A stretch of 64,000 bases of DNA. It comes from Membranipora membranacea. Taxonomy: Eukaryota; Bryozoa; Gymnolaemata; Cheilostomatida; Membraniporidae. The DNA is taken from assembly GCA_914767715.1 (NCBI GenBank), contig OU612067.1, forward strand, positions 21,984,162-22,048,161, written 5' to 3'. The position numbers were made by a program, and so were the translations under genes. Below the pieces are notes generated by a model that worked only from the letters and a program-made list of their open reading frames with translations, searched no databases and was not told where the DNA came from. Below are positions 25,101 through 36,620 of the stretch, piece after piece (the first letter of the stretch is position 1; each line of letters starts with the position of its first letter).

Positions 25101-28100
25101 TTTCAGACTGCGCGTTTCCCCAACAGATCCCACCGCTGCCACCATTGTAGAGGATTTTGAGGGGGGTTACCCTAAGGCGGCTATACCCTCCACTGCAACC
25201 ATGCACATTGCCTATTTACACTGAGTACTCCGACTCTCAAAACGAGTACGCCAACTCTATCTGCCTGGAAATATACCGAGTATGACGACTCTATTTGCCT
25301 GTGAATATACCGAGTACGACGACTCTAACTGAGGGGGGGGGGGAGTAACGAGTACGACGACTCTATCTGAGGGGGGTAACGAGTACGACGACTCTCTAAA
25401 ACGAGTACGCCGACTCTATCTGCTTGGGAATATACCGAGTACGACGACTCTATCTGCCTGTGAATATACCGAGTACGACGACTCTAACTGAGGGGGGGTG
25501 ACGAGTACGACGACTCGAACTGATGGGGGTGGAGGTAACGAGTACAAAGACTCTATCTGAGGGGGGTAACGAGTACGACGACTCTCTATAACGAGTACGC
25601 CGACTCTATCTGCCTGTGAATATACCAAGTACGACGACTCTAACTGAGGGGGGGGGGGGTGACGAGTACGACCACTCTAACTGATGGGGATGGAGGTAAC
25701 GAGTACGACGACTCTATCTGAGGGGGGTAACGAGTACGACGACTCTCTAAAACGAGTACGCCGACTCTATCTGCCTGTGAATATACCGAGTACGACGACT
25801 CTATCTGCCTGTGAATGTACCGAGTACGACGACTCTAACTGAGGGGGGTGACGAGTACGACGACTCTAACTAATGGGGGTGGAGGTAACGAGTACTACAA
25901 CTCTATCTGAGGGGGGTAACGGTTACGACAACTCTCTAAAACGAGTACGGCGACTCTATCTGCCTGTGAATATACCGAGTACGACGACTCTAACTGAGGG
26001 GGGGGGGTAACGAGTACGACGACTCTATCTGAGGGGGGGTAACGAGTACGACGACTCTCTAAAACGAGTACGCCGACTCTATCTGCCTGTGAATATACCA
26101 AGTACGACGACTCTATCTGACTGTGAATGTACCGAGTACGACGACTCTAACTGAGGGGGGGTGACGAGTACGACGACTCTAACTGATGGGGGTGGAGGTA
26201 ACGAGTACTACAACTCTATCTGAGGGGGGTAACGGTTACGACAACTCTCTAAAACGAGTACGGCGACTCTATCTGCCTGTGAATATACCGAGTACGACGA
26301 CTCTAACTGAGGGGGGTAACGAGTACGACGACTCTATCTGAAGGGGGGGGGGGGGGGGGGGTAACGAGTACGACGACTCTATCTGAGGGGGGTAACGAGT
26401 ACGACGACTCTCTAAAACGAGTACGCCGACTCTATCTGCCTGTGAATATACCAAGTACGACGACTCTATCTGACTGTGAATGTACCGAGTACGACGACTC
26501 TAACTGAGGGGGGGTGACGAGTACGACGACTCTAACTGATGGGGGTGGAGGTAACGAGTACTACAACTCTATCTGAGGGGGGTAACGGTTACGACAACTC
26601 TCTAAAACGAGTACGGCGACTCTATCTGCCTGTGAATATACCGAGTACGACGACTCTAACTGAGGGGGTAACGAGTACGACGACTCTATCTGAAGGGGGG
26701 GGGGGTAACGAGTACGACGACTCTATCTGGGCTGGGAATATAATTGACCTGACTTTGGGGCTGGCTTTGGGGGGGGGGATATGTGGACAAAGACAGTAGG
26801 CTTCTTTAACTGCCAAGATTAATTTGCAAGGGAAGGGATATGGACAAACTATTAACATATTTATCAGGCAAAATAAATTGGGGAGTGAAGGGATATGGAC
26901 AAACTATTATTACTACTTATTCGTCGGGCGAGACAAAAGGAAGCAAATGGGCCAGGGGAAGAGAGTTGGACAATATAATCAATGGGAGGGGACGGGTATA
27001 GATAAAATAAATAACCAAATGGGGAGAAGGGAATGGCTCTTGGTTTACAACTATCTTTGCGAGATTGCTTGACTGGGCTGGACTGGAACTAGACTAGACT
27101 GGATTGAACTGAACTGGAACTGGACTGGCAATCAGGTCAATGGATCCAGTGGTGCAATGGGGGTTTTCACTTGGCCTCTACCTACTACCCAAGGGAGGCT
27201 ACAGTCTAACAACAGAGTACAAACAAGGCAACATTATGTCAAGGCAGGGAGGTCTGGCAGCAGGCAGAACTCAAGAAACTTACTTCAATAGGTTGTGTTC
27301 AGTTATAAGGCACTTTATTGGTGATCTGCTACAAGTTTAAAAATATGAGGTGTTGCTTCTTAGGCTGCTGGATACTAACTGACTAGACTCTTCTGATGTT
27401 CAGTTATAAAAAGCATAATGTAATATGATTCTGGCTGATGCAACAGCGGGAAACAGGGAACATTCTAGATGGGTGTGTAAGAGTTAAAATCAGTTATTAA
27501 AAGCATTATCATAATACTGGCTGATGAAATATTTTAGATGGATTGTAAAAGTTAAATTCAGTTATTAAAAGCCTAAAGCTTCAAAATAGGCCTTTAGTAG
27601 TTCCTTCGTGTGATTTCGAGGTTCAATATTACATGAAATAAAAGATTTAAAAAAAAGAAAAAAGCATATTATTATTAAAATTAGAAAAGTTATAAAAATG
27701 ATGAAAGGGGAAGCCAACTCATGATTCATGAATTTATATTTGAATGTTCAGCTGTGGTGGAAAATCCACCACAAAAGTATGCTGAATCGTTGGCCAAGTA
27801 GAACCTTCCTACAACTTATTTCAAATATATCTGCATTCGATAGTCTGTGCTGATCTTGAATATTTGCACTGCCAAATTTTGAAGGGCATCAATTTAACAG
27901 TGAAGATTGTTGTCAATAAATGTTAATAAAAAATTGTTATACTGCTGAAAATTTGTGTGTGGGTCATTCAAACAGCGCTACAGTCGATAATAGCGAAAAA
28001 TTGGCTCTTACTTACCCGGTCTGTCTCAAATTGTTGCTTAAAATTTCACGTTATTGATCATCAAATTTCAAAAACCATGTGATGAAAAATGCCGCATTAG

Positions 28101-31100
28101 GCTCATCATATATTATTGTCAACCAAAAATTGGGATGGACTATATCACTTACAAAAAATATGACCTGGTTTAAATTTTTTTTTTAAGCTCAGCCATCCAC
28201 ATTGCTAAAATCACCGTTTACAACTTCATATTTTCGTAATGAAATAATGCAATGTCATCCAATCACATTTTTGATAAGCTGTTACTGATCATCATCTTTC
28301 AAACAGTATAAAAAGTCGATATTCGCTGGCATCATTGTCTCTACATTAATGACACGCTTACACACGTGTGCGCACATACATTAGATATAGGATACTGAAA
28401 CAAACATAGAGATAAATGGACGTATGTAGGATAAAACCATCTCTTGCAATGTATTTTTATATCTGGCATGATAGTGTATATTTTCAATTTAAAATCCTTC
28501 GTATTAGCCCTTATACTAAGAATGGATAATTTACACAATTTGGTAAATGAATCAAGATACTCACCTCTCTGGTAATGCTGATAGATCACAGTATGACACA
28601 ACTAAGACCTTCAGCGACCTCATCATACGAATACTATCAGGTAATGTGTGTAGATTCTCATTACCTAACACATTTAACGTCTCTAGAGCAGTCAGTGAGC
28701 CGATACTATAATATATATAAAGATAAGTAAGACTAACAATGAGAAGAAAACTCACTGTCGCAACTTAAAATAAATCATGGTGGTAATGATTTATTCAAAC
28801 TTATATTATTCCAATTTTATCATAAATAAGCTGCATACTTATAATGGATAAATTACCCACCTCTCTGGTAATGCTGATAGATCACAGTCTGACACATCTA
28901 AGACCTTCAATGAGCTCATCATACCTATACTATCAGGTAATGTGTGTAGATTCTTATTAACTGACACATTTAACTCCTCTAGAGCAGTCAGTGAGCCGAT
29001 ACTATAATATATATAAAGATAAGTAAGACTAACAATGAGAAGAAAACTCACTGTCGCAACTTAAAATAAATCATGGTGGTAATGACTTATTCAAACTTAT
29101 ATTCAAATTTTATCATAAATAAGCTGCATACTTATAATGGATAAATTACCCACCTCTCTGGTAATGCTGATAGATCACAGTCTGACACATCTAAGACCTT
29201 CAATGAGCTCATCATACCTATACTATCAGGTAATGTGTGTATATTCTTATTAACTGACACATTTAACTCCTCTAGAGCAGTCAGTGAGCCGATACTATAA
29301 TATATATAAAGATAAGTAAGACTAACAATGAGACGAAAACTCACTGTCACAACTTAAAATAAATCATGGTGGTAATGACTTATTCAAACTTATATTCAAA
29401 TTTTATCATAAATAAGCTGCATACTTATAATGGATAAATTACCCACCTCTCTGGTAATGCTGATAGATCACAGTATGACACAAATAGGGTCCTCAGTGAC
29501 CTCATCATACAAATACTATCAGGTAATGTGTGTAGATTCTTATTCCATGACACATCTAACTTCTCTAGAGCAGTCAGTGAGCCGATACTATAATATATAA
29601 AGATAAGTAAGACTAACAATGAGAAGAAAACTCACTGTCGCAACCTGAAATAAATCACGGTGGTAATGACTTATTCAAACTTATATTCAAATTTTATCAT
29701 AAATAAGCTGCATACTTATAATGGATAAATTACCCACCTCTCTGGTAATGCTGATAGATCACAGTCTGACACATCTAAGACCTTCAATGAGCTCATCATA
29801 CCTATACTATCAGGTAATGTGTGTAGATTCTTATTCTCTGACACATCTAACTTCTCTAGAGCAGTCAGTGAGCCGATACTATAATATATATGAAGATAGG
29901 TAAGACTAACAATGAGACGAAAACTCACTGTCGCAACTTAAAATAAATCATGGTGGTAATGACTTATTCAAACTTATATTCCAATTTTATCATAAATAAG
30001 CTGCATACTTATAATGGATAAATTACCCACCTCTCTGGTAATGATGATAGATCAGAGTATGACACATATAAGACCTTCAATGACCTCATCATACCTATAC
30101 TATCTGGTAATGTGTGTAGATTCTTATTCATTGACACATATAACTTCTCTAGAGCTGTCAGTGAGCCGATACTATAATATATATGAAGATAAATAAGACT
30201 AACGATGAGAAAATAACTCATTGTCACGTATTAAAATAAATCATGGTGGTAATGACTTATTCAAACTTATATTCAAATTTTACCATAAATAAGCTGCATA
30301 CTTATAATGGCTAAATTACCCACCTTTCTGGTAATGCTGATAGATCACAGTATGACACATCTAAGACCTTCAATGACCTCATCATACCAATACCATCTGG
30401 TAATGTGTGTAGATTCTTATTACCTGACACATATAACTCCTCTAGAGCAGTTAGTGAGCCGATACTATAATATGTATAAAGATAAATAAGGCTAACGATG
30501 AGAAGAAAACTCACTGTCGCAACTTAAAATAAATCATGGTGGTAATGACTTATTCAAACTTATATTCCAATTTTATCATAAATAAGCTGCATACTTATAA
30601 TGGATAAATTACCCACCTTTCTGGTAATGCTGATAGATCACAGTATGACACATATAGGGTCTTCAGTGACCTCATCATACCAATACTATCAGGTAATGTG
30701 TGTAGATTCTTATTTTCTGCCACATCTAACGTCTCTAGAGCAGTTAGTGAGCCCATACTATAATATATATAAAGATAAGTAAGACTAACAATGAGATAAA
30801 AACTCACTGTCGCAACTTAAAATAAATCATGGTGGTAATGACTTATTCAAACTTATATTCAAATTTTATCATAAATAAGCTGCATACTTATAATGGATAA
30901 ATTACCCACCTTTCTGGTAATGCTGATAGATCACAGTATGACACAAATAGGGTCTTCAGTGACCTCATCATACCAATACTATCAGGTAAGGTGTGTAGAT
31001 TCTTATTTTCTGCCACATCTAACGTCTCTAGAGCAGTTAGTGAGCCCATACTATAATATATAAAGATAAGTAAGACAAACAATGAGATAAAAACTCACTG

Positions 31101-34047
31101 TCGCAACTTAAAATAAATCATGGTGGTAATGACTTATTCAAACGTATATTCAAATTTTATCATGAATAAGCTGCATACTTATAATGGATAAATTACCCAC
31201 CTCTCTGGTAATGCTGATAGATCACAGTGCCGCACAGTTAAACTCTTCAATGACCTCACCATACCTATACTATCAGGTAATGTGTGTAGATTCTTATTAA
31301 CTGACACATTTAACTCCTCTAGAGCAGTCAGTGAGCCGATACTATAATATATATAAAGATAAGTAAGACTAACAATGAGACGAAAACTCACTGTCACAAC
31401 TTAAAATAAATCATGGTGGTAATGACTTATTCAAACTTATATTCAAATTTTATCATAAATAAGCTGCATACTTATAATGGATAAATTACCCACCTCTCTG
31501 GTAATGCTGATAGATCACAGTGCTGCACAGTTAAACTCTTCAATGACCTCATCATACCTATACTATCAGGTAATGTGTGTAGATTCTTATTAACAGATAC
31601 ATTTAACTCCTCTAGAGCAGTCAGTGAGCCGATACTATAATATATATAAAGATAAGTAAGACTAACAATGAGACGAAAACTCACTGTCACAACTTAAAAT
31701 AAATCATGGTGGTAATGACTTATTCAAACTTATATTCAAATTTTATCATAAATAAGCTGCATACTTATAATGGATAAATTACCCACCTCTCTGGTAATGC
31801 TGATAGATCACAGTGCCGCACAGTTAAACTCTTCAATGACCTCATCATACCTATACTATCAGGTAATGTGTGTAGATTCTTATTAACTGACACATTTAAC
31901 TCCTCTAGAGCAGTCAGTGAGCCGATACTATAATATATAATAATAGAGATAAGTAAGACTAATAATGAGAAGAAAACTCACTGTCACATCTTAAATAAAT
32001 CATGGTGGTAATGACTTATTCAAACTTATATTCCAATTTTATCATAAATAAGCTGCATACTTATAATGGATAAATTACCCACCTTTCTGGTAATGCTGAT
32101 AGATCACAGTATGACACATCTAAGACCTTCAATGACCTCATCATACCAATACTATCAGGTAATGTGTGTAGATTCTTATTACTGTACACATTTAACTTCT
32201 CTAGAGCTGTCAGTGAGCCGATACTATAATATATATGAAGATAAATAAGACTAACGATGAGAAAATAACTCACTGTCACATATTAAAATAAATCATGATG
32301 GTGACGATATATTTTAAACTTCAATTTTAAATTTCATCATAAGTAAGCTGCATGTTTACAATGGATAAATGACCCACTTTTCTGGTAATGCTGATAGATT
32401 ACAGGCTGACACATCTAAGACCTTCAGTGACCTCACCATACCTATACTATCAGGTAATGTGTGTAGATTCTTATTACCTGACATATCTAACGTCTCTAGA
32501 GCAGTCAGTGAGCCGATACTATAATATGTATAAAGATAAATAAGACTAACAATGAGCCGAAAACTCACTGTCACAACTTAAAATAAATCATGGTGGTAAT
32601 GACTTATTCAAACTTATATTCAAATTTCATCATAAATAAGCTGCATATTTATAATGAATAAATTACCCACCTCTCTGGTAATGCTGATAGATAACAGTGC
32701 CGCACAGTTAAACACTTCAATGACCTCATCATACCTATACTATCAGGTAATGTGTGTAGATTCTTATTACGTGTCACATCTAACTCTTCTAGAGCTGTCA
32801 GTGAGCAAAGACTGTAATATACAAAAATATAAGTGAGGGTAACTATTAGAATATATCTCATAATCACAATTTATATTAAATTATCCCTTCTTCATTTATG
32901 GTGTGTAGAGAAAATGGAAAGCTTAGAGGCCAGAGAGCAGTGCGCTTTCTGTGAAATCAATACACAAAACAAATATTGCACCACGAGTAGTGTGCTCATG
33001 TCAGAGCACAGAGTCACTTTGTGAAAACAAAGCGAACGTTGAGTAAGTGTGCTCATGTCAGTGAGTGGAGAGTTAATTGTGGAAAATAAGCTTTATAAAT
33101 ATCTACAAGATATTATCTTATAATGGGAATAATCACTTGTCAGTGCCGGGCGAAAAAAATATAAATATCGATATTCATTTCCCGAATGAAATATCTGCAT
33201 TGAGTACATCGAACCAAGGAGTTAAAGACAAGGAGATGCAACAAAGACAGCCTCCTGATTTTGATGAACTACCCTAATTTAAACAAGTATAAAGCTTAAC
33301 TTCAGAGTTTTCTCCCCCTGTAAGGAGGAGAGACAACTACCGACAGTGTGAAATTATGACACGAATATTACTGCCGGATACATTGTGAGAGTTTATCTCA
33401 GTATTTGGAATTTTGGGTTGATAATACAGCAAGTGGAAAAGTGGTCAAGAGTGAGGCGGTGTAATGGCTCAGTGACTTCAAGACACAGCGGTCAGATCTG
33501 CAACCATGGAGGCTCGCACCAAATGTCAGATTCTAGCCAAAGACTCCTATAAAACTCATATGTAGCACACAATACTTATGCAAGGCATAATGAGTTTGTA
33601 AATTTCAATTTCCCACCAAGCCCTCCTCTCATCTCCTGTTATCCCAGCAAGACATTTCCCATCAGGATGTTGGTTGCTATTTCAACAAGACATTTTCCCA
33701 CTACCCCTTATCCCACTATTACTTCTTTCAAAGGCCGAGCCTTCAACTCAATGCTGGTAGCCTTTCTTATTTTATGGTTATGTTTGATGTGAGACTAACC
33801 CATAAACCAAATGCTTACAAAAATACCTACCTCTGTAGCTGATCTTTGTCGGAGATCCTCTCGAGCCTGAGAGCTCTCAGATTAGGTACCAGCTGATCTA
33901 GATTAGGAGGGATATCACCGCGAATAACCATGTATGAGATCTGACTGTCACAGGTAGCCGCTTCAAGTTCTGATAAGGTCATTGATCTGAACTCTTGTTT
34001 TATGTTATTAATTCCAGGCACTACCATACTGTACCATACTTTGCGAC
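15724..34047 (-). CDS. gene A: LRR-Roc-COR-caspase receptor-protease
   Basis: A split gene whose recognised exons run 34047-33831 (N-terminal LRR cap), fifteen 141-bp LRR exons between 32811 and 28565, 21820-19866 (last LRRs, Roc GTPase, COR), 17394-17329 (linker), 16785-16367 (caspase p20) and 16152-15724 (active-site Cys, p10, stop). Every junction keeps frame: phase 2 at all LRR joins, phase 1 at both sides of the linker, phase 0 inside the caspase. The recognised product is about 1,730 residues. ROCO proteins known in animals end in kinases, death domains or nothing; here a caspase follows COR. By analogy with NLR-type sensors I infer an intracellular receptor whose GTPase switch controls a built-in protease. 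Upstream 5' exons are uncertain. Two large transposons sit in its introns. Confidence 0.85.
16367..16785 (-). CDS. gene A exon: caspase p20 domain with catalytic His
   Basis: The exon starts with a helical segment ([20 protein letters not shown]), then the p20 core: [20 protein letters not shown] (first beta-strand, caspase RGxxLIxxN position), a GCKTQ strand, and [15 protein letters not shown] with the catalytic His-Gly. The exon closes at EQVPM|GTATGT in phase 0, directly before the IIQAC exon. Caspase p20 architecture is complete across this junction. No separate CARD or DED is visible; Roc-COR occupies the place of a pro-domain. Confidence 0.85.
17329..17394 (-). CDS. gene A linker exon between COR and caspase
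   Basis: A 66-bp exon between TTTTAG|GTTCAAG and ATCAA|GTAAGT, phase 1 on both sides. It reads [20 protein letters not shown]. The equivalent exon in gene B is at 49309-49377. The residues join the helical start of the p20 exon, giving a short helical linker of about 50 residues, too short for a normal death-fold domain. Confidence 0.75.
17602..19832. mobile_element. Mutator-like (MULE) non-autonomous element in gene A intron
   Basis: Terminal inverted repeats of about 60 bp begin CGGTAGGTACGAAAA at 17602 and end with the complement at 19832. They are flanked by an exact 10-bp target-site duplication ATGATAATAC (17592-17601 and 19833-19842). Long inverted repeats plus a 9-11 bp duplication are typical of Mutator-like elements. 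No transposase frame is visible in 2.2 kb. A plus-strand open stretch at 17959-18112 ending in a donor-like AACAA|GTATGT might be a captured host exon. The element lies 34 bp from the COR exon donor. Confidence 0.75.
19866..21820 (-). CDS. gene A exon: terminal LRRs, Roc GTPase and COR domain
   Basis: A single 1,955-bp exon. It opens in phase 2 with [19 protein letters not shown] (last LRR pair). About 80 residues in comes the P-loop [15 protein letters not shown] (GxxxxGKT), then the switch motif FTDFGGQ (DxxG) and VVLTHCDS (G4, like the THLD of other Roc domains). Next is [30 protein letters not shown] and [16 protein letters not shown]. These are the defining features of ROCO proteins. Roc is a Ras-like GTPase and COR its dimerisation and coupling partner. 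A Cys-containing segment (YCSHCLL) near the end has no known domain assigned. The exon ends at CCAT|GTATGT, phase 1. Confidence 0.9.
21930..23119 (-). repeat. 3' LTR (1,190 bp) of the gene A intron retrotransposon
   Basis: It shares both ends and the body with 25146-27773, including the tract with GGGCGAGACAAAAGGAAGC and the long shared stretch after it. It carries only a few copies of the GAGTACGACGACTC minisatellite (about 22011-22214). Confidence 0.8.
22011..22214. repeat. short GAGTACGACGACTC minisatellite in 3' LTR
   Basis: About eight units of the core GAGTACGNCGACTC separated by spacers such as TATCTGCCTGGAAATATACC or TAACTGAGGGG. Confidence 0.8.
23120..25145. repeat. internal region of the LTR element: two tandem repeat families
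   Basis: A unit of about 285 bp, containing GGCAATCAGCAGTACGGGC and AAACTGG, occurs twice (near 23245-23440 and 23530-23720). A unit of about 137-140 bp beginning TGTATAAGGGNTGGACA follows about five times (near 23811, 23945, 24089, 24221, 24359). No reverse transcriptase, integrase or gag frame is visible, so this is not an autonomous element. Confidence 0.65.
25146..27773 (-). repeat. 5' LTR (2,628 bp) of the gene A intron retrotransposon, expanded
   Basis: Homologous to 21930-23119 but more than twice as long. The excess is mostly the minisatellite at about 25228-26730, plus an extra stretch near 26811-26890 and an insertion of about 95 bp near 27573-27665. Confidence 0.8.
25228..26730. 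repeat. expanded GAGTACGACGACTC minisatellite with higher-order units
   Basis: Dozens of copies of the core GAGTACGACGACTC alternate with spacers TATCTGCCTGTGAATATACC, TAACTGAGGGGGGGTGAC and similar. A higher-order unit of roughly 350-400 bp recurs around 25770, 26066 and 26413, recognisable by the variants GAGTACTACAACTC and GGTTACGACAACTC. A G run of about 20 lies near 26343-26361. Apparent minus-strand frames through it are by-products of the repeat. Confidence 0.85.
27778..28564. other. remaining intron between LTR element and LRR array of gene A
   Basis: The first 40 bp match gene B (TATGCTGAATCGTTGGCC...). After that the sequence is not found in B. No exon or element was recognised. 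Confidence 0.4.
28565..32811 (-). CDS. gene A LRR exon array: 15 exons of 141 bp
   Basis: Exons (low-high): 28565-28705, 28861-29001, 29154-29294, 29447-29587, 29738-29878, 30031-30171, 30324-30464, 30617-30757, 30910-31050, 31201-31341, 31494-31634, 31787-31927, 32083-32223, 32378-32518, 32671-32811. Each has acceptor TATTATAG| (TTACAG| in the most 5' one), 47 codons and donor GAGAG|GTGGGT or close, with a split Ser codon at every join (phase 2 on both sides). Each encodes two LRRs: [20 protein letters not shown], then [20 protein letters not shown] and DLSALPE. Introns are about 152 bp and nearly identical, so the genomic period is about 293 bp. No stop or frameshift was seen in any exon. 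Exon 32378-32518 has an altered donor context (GAAAA|GTGGGT), changing the joined Ser to Asn. The exon at 32671-32811 starts SLCSLTALE and is the anchored first unit, as in gene B. Confidence 0.9.
32812..33830. other. gene A intron between LRR array and N-terminal cap exon
   Basis: 1,019 bp with close similarity to gene B 61080-62127. A 63-codon plus-strand frame near 32833-33024 is partly conserved in B but shows no family signature. I take it as part of the duplicated intron. Confidence 0.5.
33831..34047 (-). CDS. gene A N-terminal LRR cap exon
   Basis: The exon encodes [19 protein letters not shown], then [20 protein letters not shown] and SDKDQLQ, an LRR-like capping segment that leads into SLCSLTALE of the first array exon. 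Donor CAGAG|GTAGGT is phase 2, like all array joins. Acceptor TTTCTAG| at 34047 gives phase 1. An in-frame ATG lies at the [10 protein letters not shown] stretch, but the frame stays open upstream to the acceptor, so this is probably an internal exon. Confidence 0.75.
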
Positions 34048-36008
34048 CTAGAAAAAGGGCAACAGAAAATACAAACTAAACCGAATATGATGTTTATTTT
34101 GAGAGGTCTTCAGCTCTCACAGCTTGGATCAGGATGAGCCAGGAGCCTCAATAGAATAAGGGGGGGGGGGGGCAGAACCTATGAGATCTCAAGTCCTCAC
34201 AGCTCACAGTCAGGCAGAGATTGACAGCAGACGCTATTAAGACTAAGACACCCAACTAAGACTCTTGAGGAATCACCACCCTCATCTAATCGCCTTTATA
34301 TTCTAAAAATCCTACATGAAAAAGCCCCTTAATTGTTTTGGATTTTCGCTGTTAAATTATCTTGATTGAGTGATAAGCAAAATCCTATCTCCGCTTTTTG
34401 AGAGAAACGAGGGTTTAACACAATTAGTGTAAAATTAAATTATTTTAAATTATTTATTTTTCAAGAGTTTTTGCAAGAGTTTTTGCAGTCTTATTTTTAA
34501 ATTAAATTGATTGTTTGGCAAACGCATTCTCCGATTTTAATACATGCCTACCCACAGTGATGAAACCAGGTATAAACATCAAGCAGCTGGGCAGTTCTGG
34601 TTGGAGAGCCGGTGGAGCACGTATTTCTAGTATGGTAAAGATTGCTTTTTTTGGTAAATTATTGTTTAGTGTTTAATTTAATTTATTATTCAAGAATAAA
34701 ATTCATTTGAATATGGAAAACTCGTCTAAACCCTGAGTTATTAGTAATTTGAGTAAGCACCTTTACGTAACAAAGTTTGAAAAACAAATGTGCTGGATAA
34801 ATTCAAGTAGCTAAACAAAACACTTTTTGTACCGAGTTGCCTCCTTGTTAAACCCACAAACGTCGCAAAAGTCAAAACGTTGCAATTTATCGTTCCACTA
34901 ACGTCGCAATCCCAAAAACGTCGCAATAAAAGGTTTTTATAATGTCGCAAACCCACTAATGTCGCAATTATTAAACGTCGCAAATGCTCAAACCCACTAA
35001 CGTTGCAAATGTCGCAACTCAATAAAAAATCCCTAGTTTTCTTCTCATTGAATGCAAATTGGTGATTAAAATTTTCTGCTGATAGTAGCATACAGACTTC
35101 AAAACACTATGGAAGTTGAAATATTGTGCAAATTGCTAAAAGAGAAAAAATTTTCACTTCCTAGGATCATGATAAAAATTATTACCTCAGAAATAATTAC
35201 TCCCAGACGAATATTGGATGCTTATAAATATTGGATGATTACGAAACTAGATTATCAATACTCAAACTTGATGAACTAAATGTTCATTTCCAGATCTCCA
35301 GATGTTTCCGCATAGCTCGAGTTTCCCCATGCCAACCTTTTTTTGTTTAAGACCATCAATCACTTAATAGAACTACCCTACTTCATAACGATATTCACCT
35401 GATACATTACAATATTTGTTTTATGCACGATCTTATATGTCAATTGTCTTGATCAGCAATTAAATCGAGATTAGTATTATTATTATTAATATCAAGAAAC
35501 AACTGAGGCAGATATCAGCAAACATGCCAAGTTTGAAATTTACAGTCATGTTTGATATAGGCTATGCTAAAAGTTTTCAAGATGTAGTACACTGCTTGCT
35601 ATATTTATAATGGGAAAATTGTTACACCATTTATGCATGAACCACTTCATCTTCACTTTCCACCATAACATTCGGGAGTAGACAACAGTAAAATTATGAG
35701 TTATCCTATTTTATTTTGTGAGGGAACAAGTCTCACAAGTGAAAATGGTTTCCCTATCCGAGCATCATCGATTGCTACAATGTAACCGCTCAAGGTTCCA
35801 TGGCTCCTGTGACAAATCAATATAAGGGGTATATCATCATCATCATTTTTCCAGCATCTCTCCAGCTGATCACCTTTTTCCATGGATAGAGGCGGGACAC
35901 ATGGTGACCATATCGTGATCCACGCACTTGCAGACATGCAGAGTATGCAAATACTCGTTTAATCGTCTACTAAAAAGTCAGATATTTTGATTTGACCTGA
36001 TGGCCCAG
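34048..36008. other. 5' flank or 5' introns of gene A, shared with gene B to about 35690
   Basis: It aligns with 62348-64000. Near 34547-34610 the minus strand reads LQPELP... before a donor-like TGTGG|GTAGGC. B has the same position with ALQPELPKLDVYPVSSLW, so an extra LRR-like exon may exist there, but a 4-bp length difference shifts A. A G run lies near 34171-34182. A 78-codon minus-strand frame at 35701-35937 (GTLSGYIVAIDDARIGKPFS) looks protein-like but is unassigned. Confidence 0.4.
34845..35020 (-). repeat. GTCGCAA-rich interspersed repeat, copy 1
   Basis: About 175 bp built of repeated GTCGCAA/TTGCGAC words and CCCACTAA. Copies are at 63145-63321 (same orientation, by duplication of the locus) and 37458-37631 (opposite orientation). 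Confidence 0.7.
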
Positions 36009-36390
36009 GCGTATTAGACTTAGACCCAAGTGAGCCATATATCGTCCTCCGTAAATTAGCAAAAAACAATGGAGAACACTTTGTAGCACTTGGACAAGAT
36101 TTGACCAATGTTGTTAATGTCATTACAAGGTCACCGCAGATGAGACATCAGACAGACAGCAAAATTCATGTGACTCCTTTAACAAGGGCGCAGTCAACAG
36201 AATCACCCCGAAGCTCCTTCCCAACTATGGTTACATCACCTGTACAGGCCTCAGAAGACATAACAGAAAACTTATTTGACCTTCCAGTGGAAATTTTACC
36301 AGTGATATTTACTATGGTTGTCAACCATAACTTGAAAGATACAAAAACAAAAATATATCCGATGTTCCTGGACATACAAGAATTGCATGG
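36009..36390 (+). CDS. hypothetical exon on the plus strand
   Basis: A 382-bp frame open throughout, with acceptor ATGGCCCAG| and donor GCATGG|GTGTGTG. It begins VLDLDPSEPYIVLRKLAKNN, has a Ser/Thr/Pro-rich middle (TESPRSSFPTMVTSP), and ends near LFDLPVEILPVIFTMVVNHN. The last part resembles the LPxEILxxIF core of F-boxes, but I would not assign it. Composition and length look coding. No neighbouring plus-strand exon was recognised. It could be a fragment carried in by a transposon. Confidence 0.4.
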
Positions 36391-36620
36391 GTGTGTGTTA
36401 GCGTTGTAACAAGACCTGTCCCATCCTTATTATCATTACCAATTCATTGTTCAACCGTGTCTTTCTGGAGATATCATCACTTTCTATATGTTAAGGAAAA
36501 TGGGTGGGCTAAACTTTTTGATCGATAATGACTCCAAATTCCAAGGGAAGCAATTTATATGAGTGCCTGCTTGAAAAGGTGTTGAATCTGCAGAAACTTC
36601 CAGTAATCCGAACCAGCCTG

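Larger units (their letters stand above)
21930..27773 (-). mobile_element. 5.84-kb non-autonomous LTR retrotransposon in gene A intron
   Basis: The element is flanked by a 4-bp duplication AAAG (21926-21929 and 27774-27777). Gene B keeps the empty site GGCAAAGTATGCTG near 52626-52639. Read on the minus strand, the 5' LTR is 27773-25146. One base later comes a primer-binding-site-like TGGTGGCAGCGGTGGGAT. Then 2 kb of internal sequence with no gag-pol, a polypurine tract GGAGGGGAGAG at 23120-23130, and the 3' LTR 23119-21930. LTR ends are TGTGGTGG...CCTCTACA. Duplication size and layout suit a Gypsy-type parasite mobilised in trans. Confidence 0.8.

Noticed and set aside
25416-26858. Minus-strand frames through the minisatellite (VVVLVTPP-type proteins)
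   Set aside because: Generated by the GAGTACGACGACTC repeat; no initiation context, no known family, and variable with array length.
15724-34047. Gene A as a NACHT-type NLR, LRRK kinase or DAPK
   Set aside because: The GTPase has Roc motifs followed by COR, not NACHT; there is no kinase or death domain, and the C-terminal domain is a caspase.
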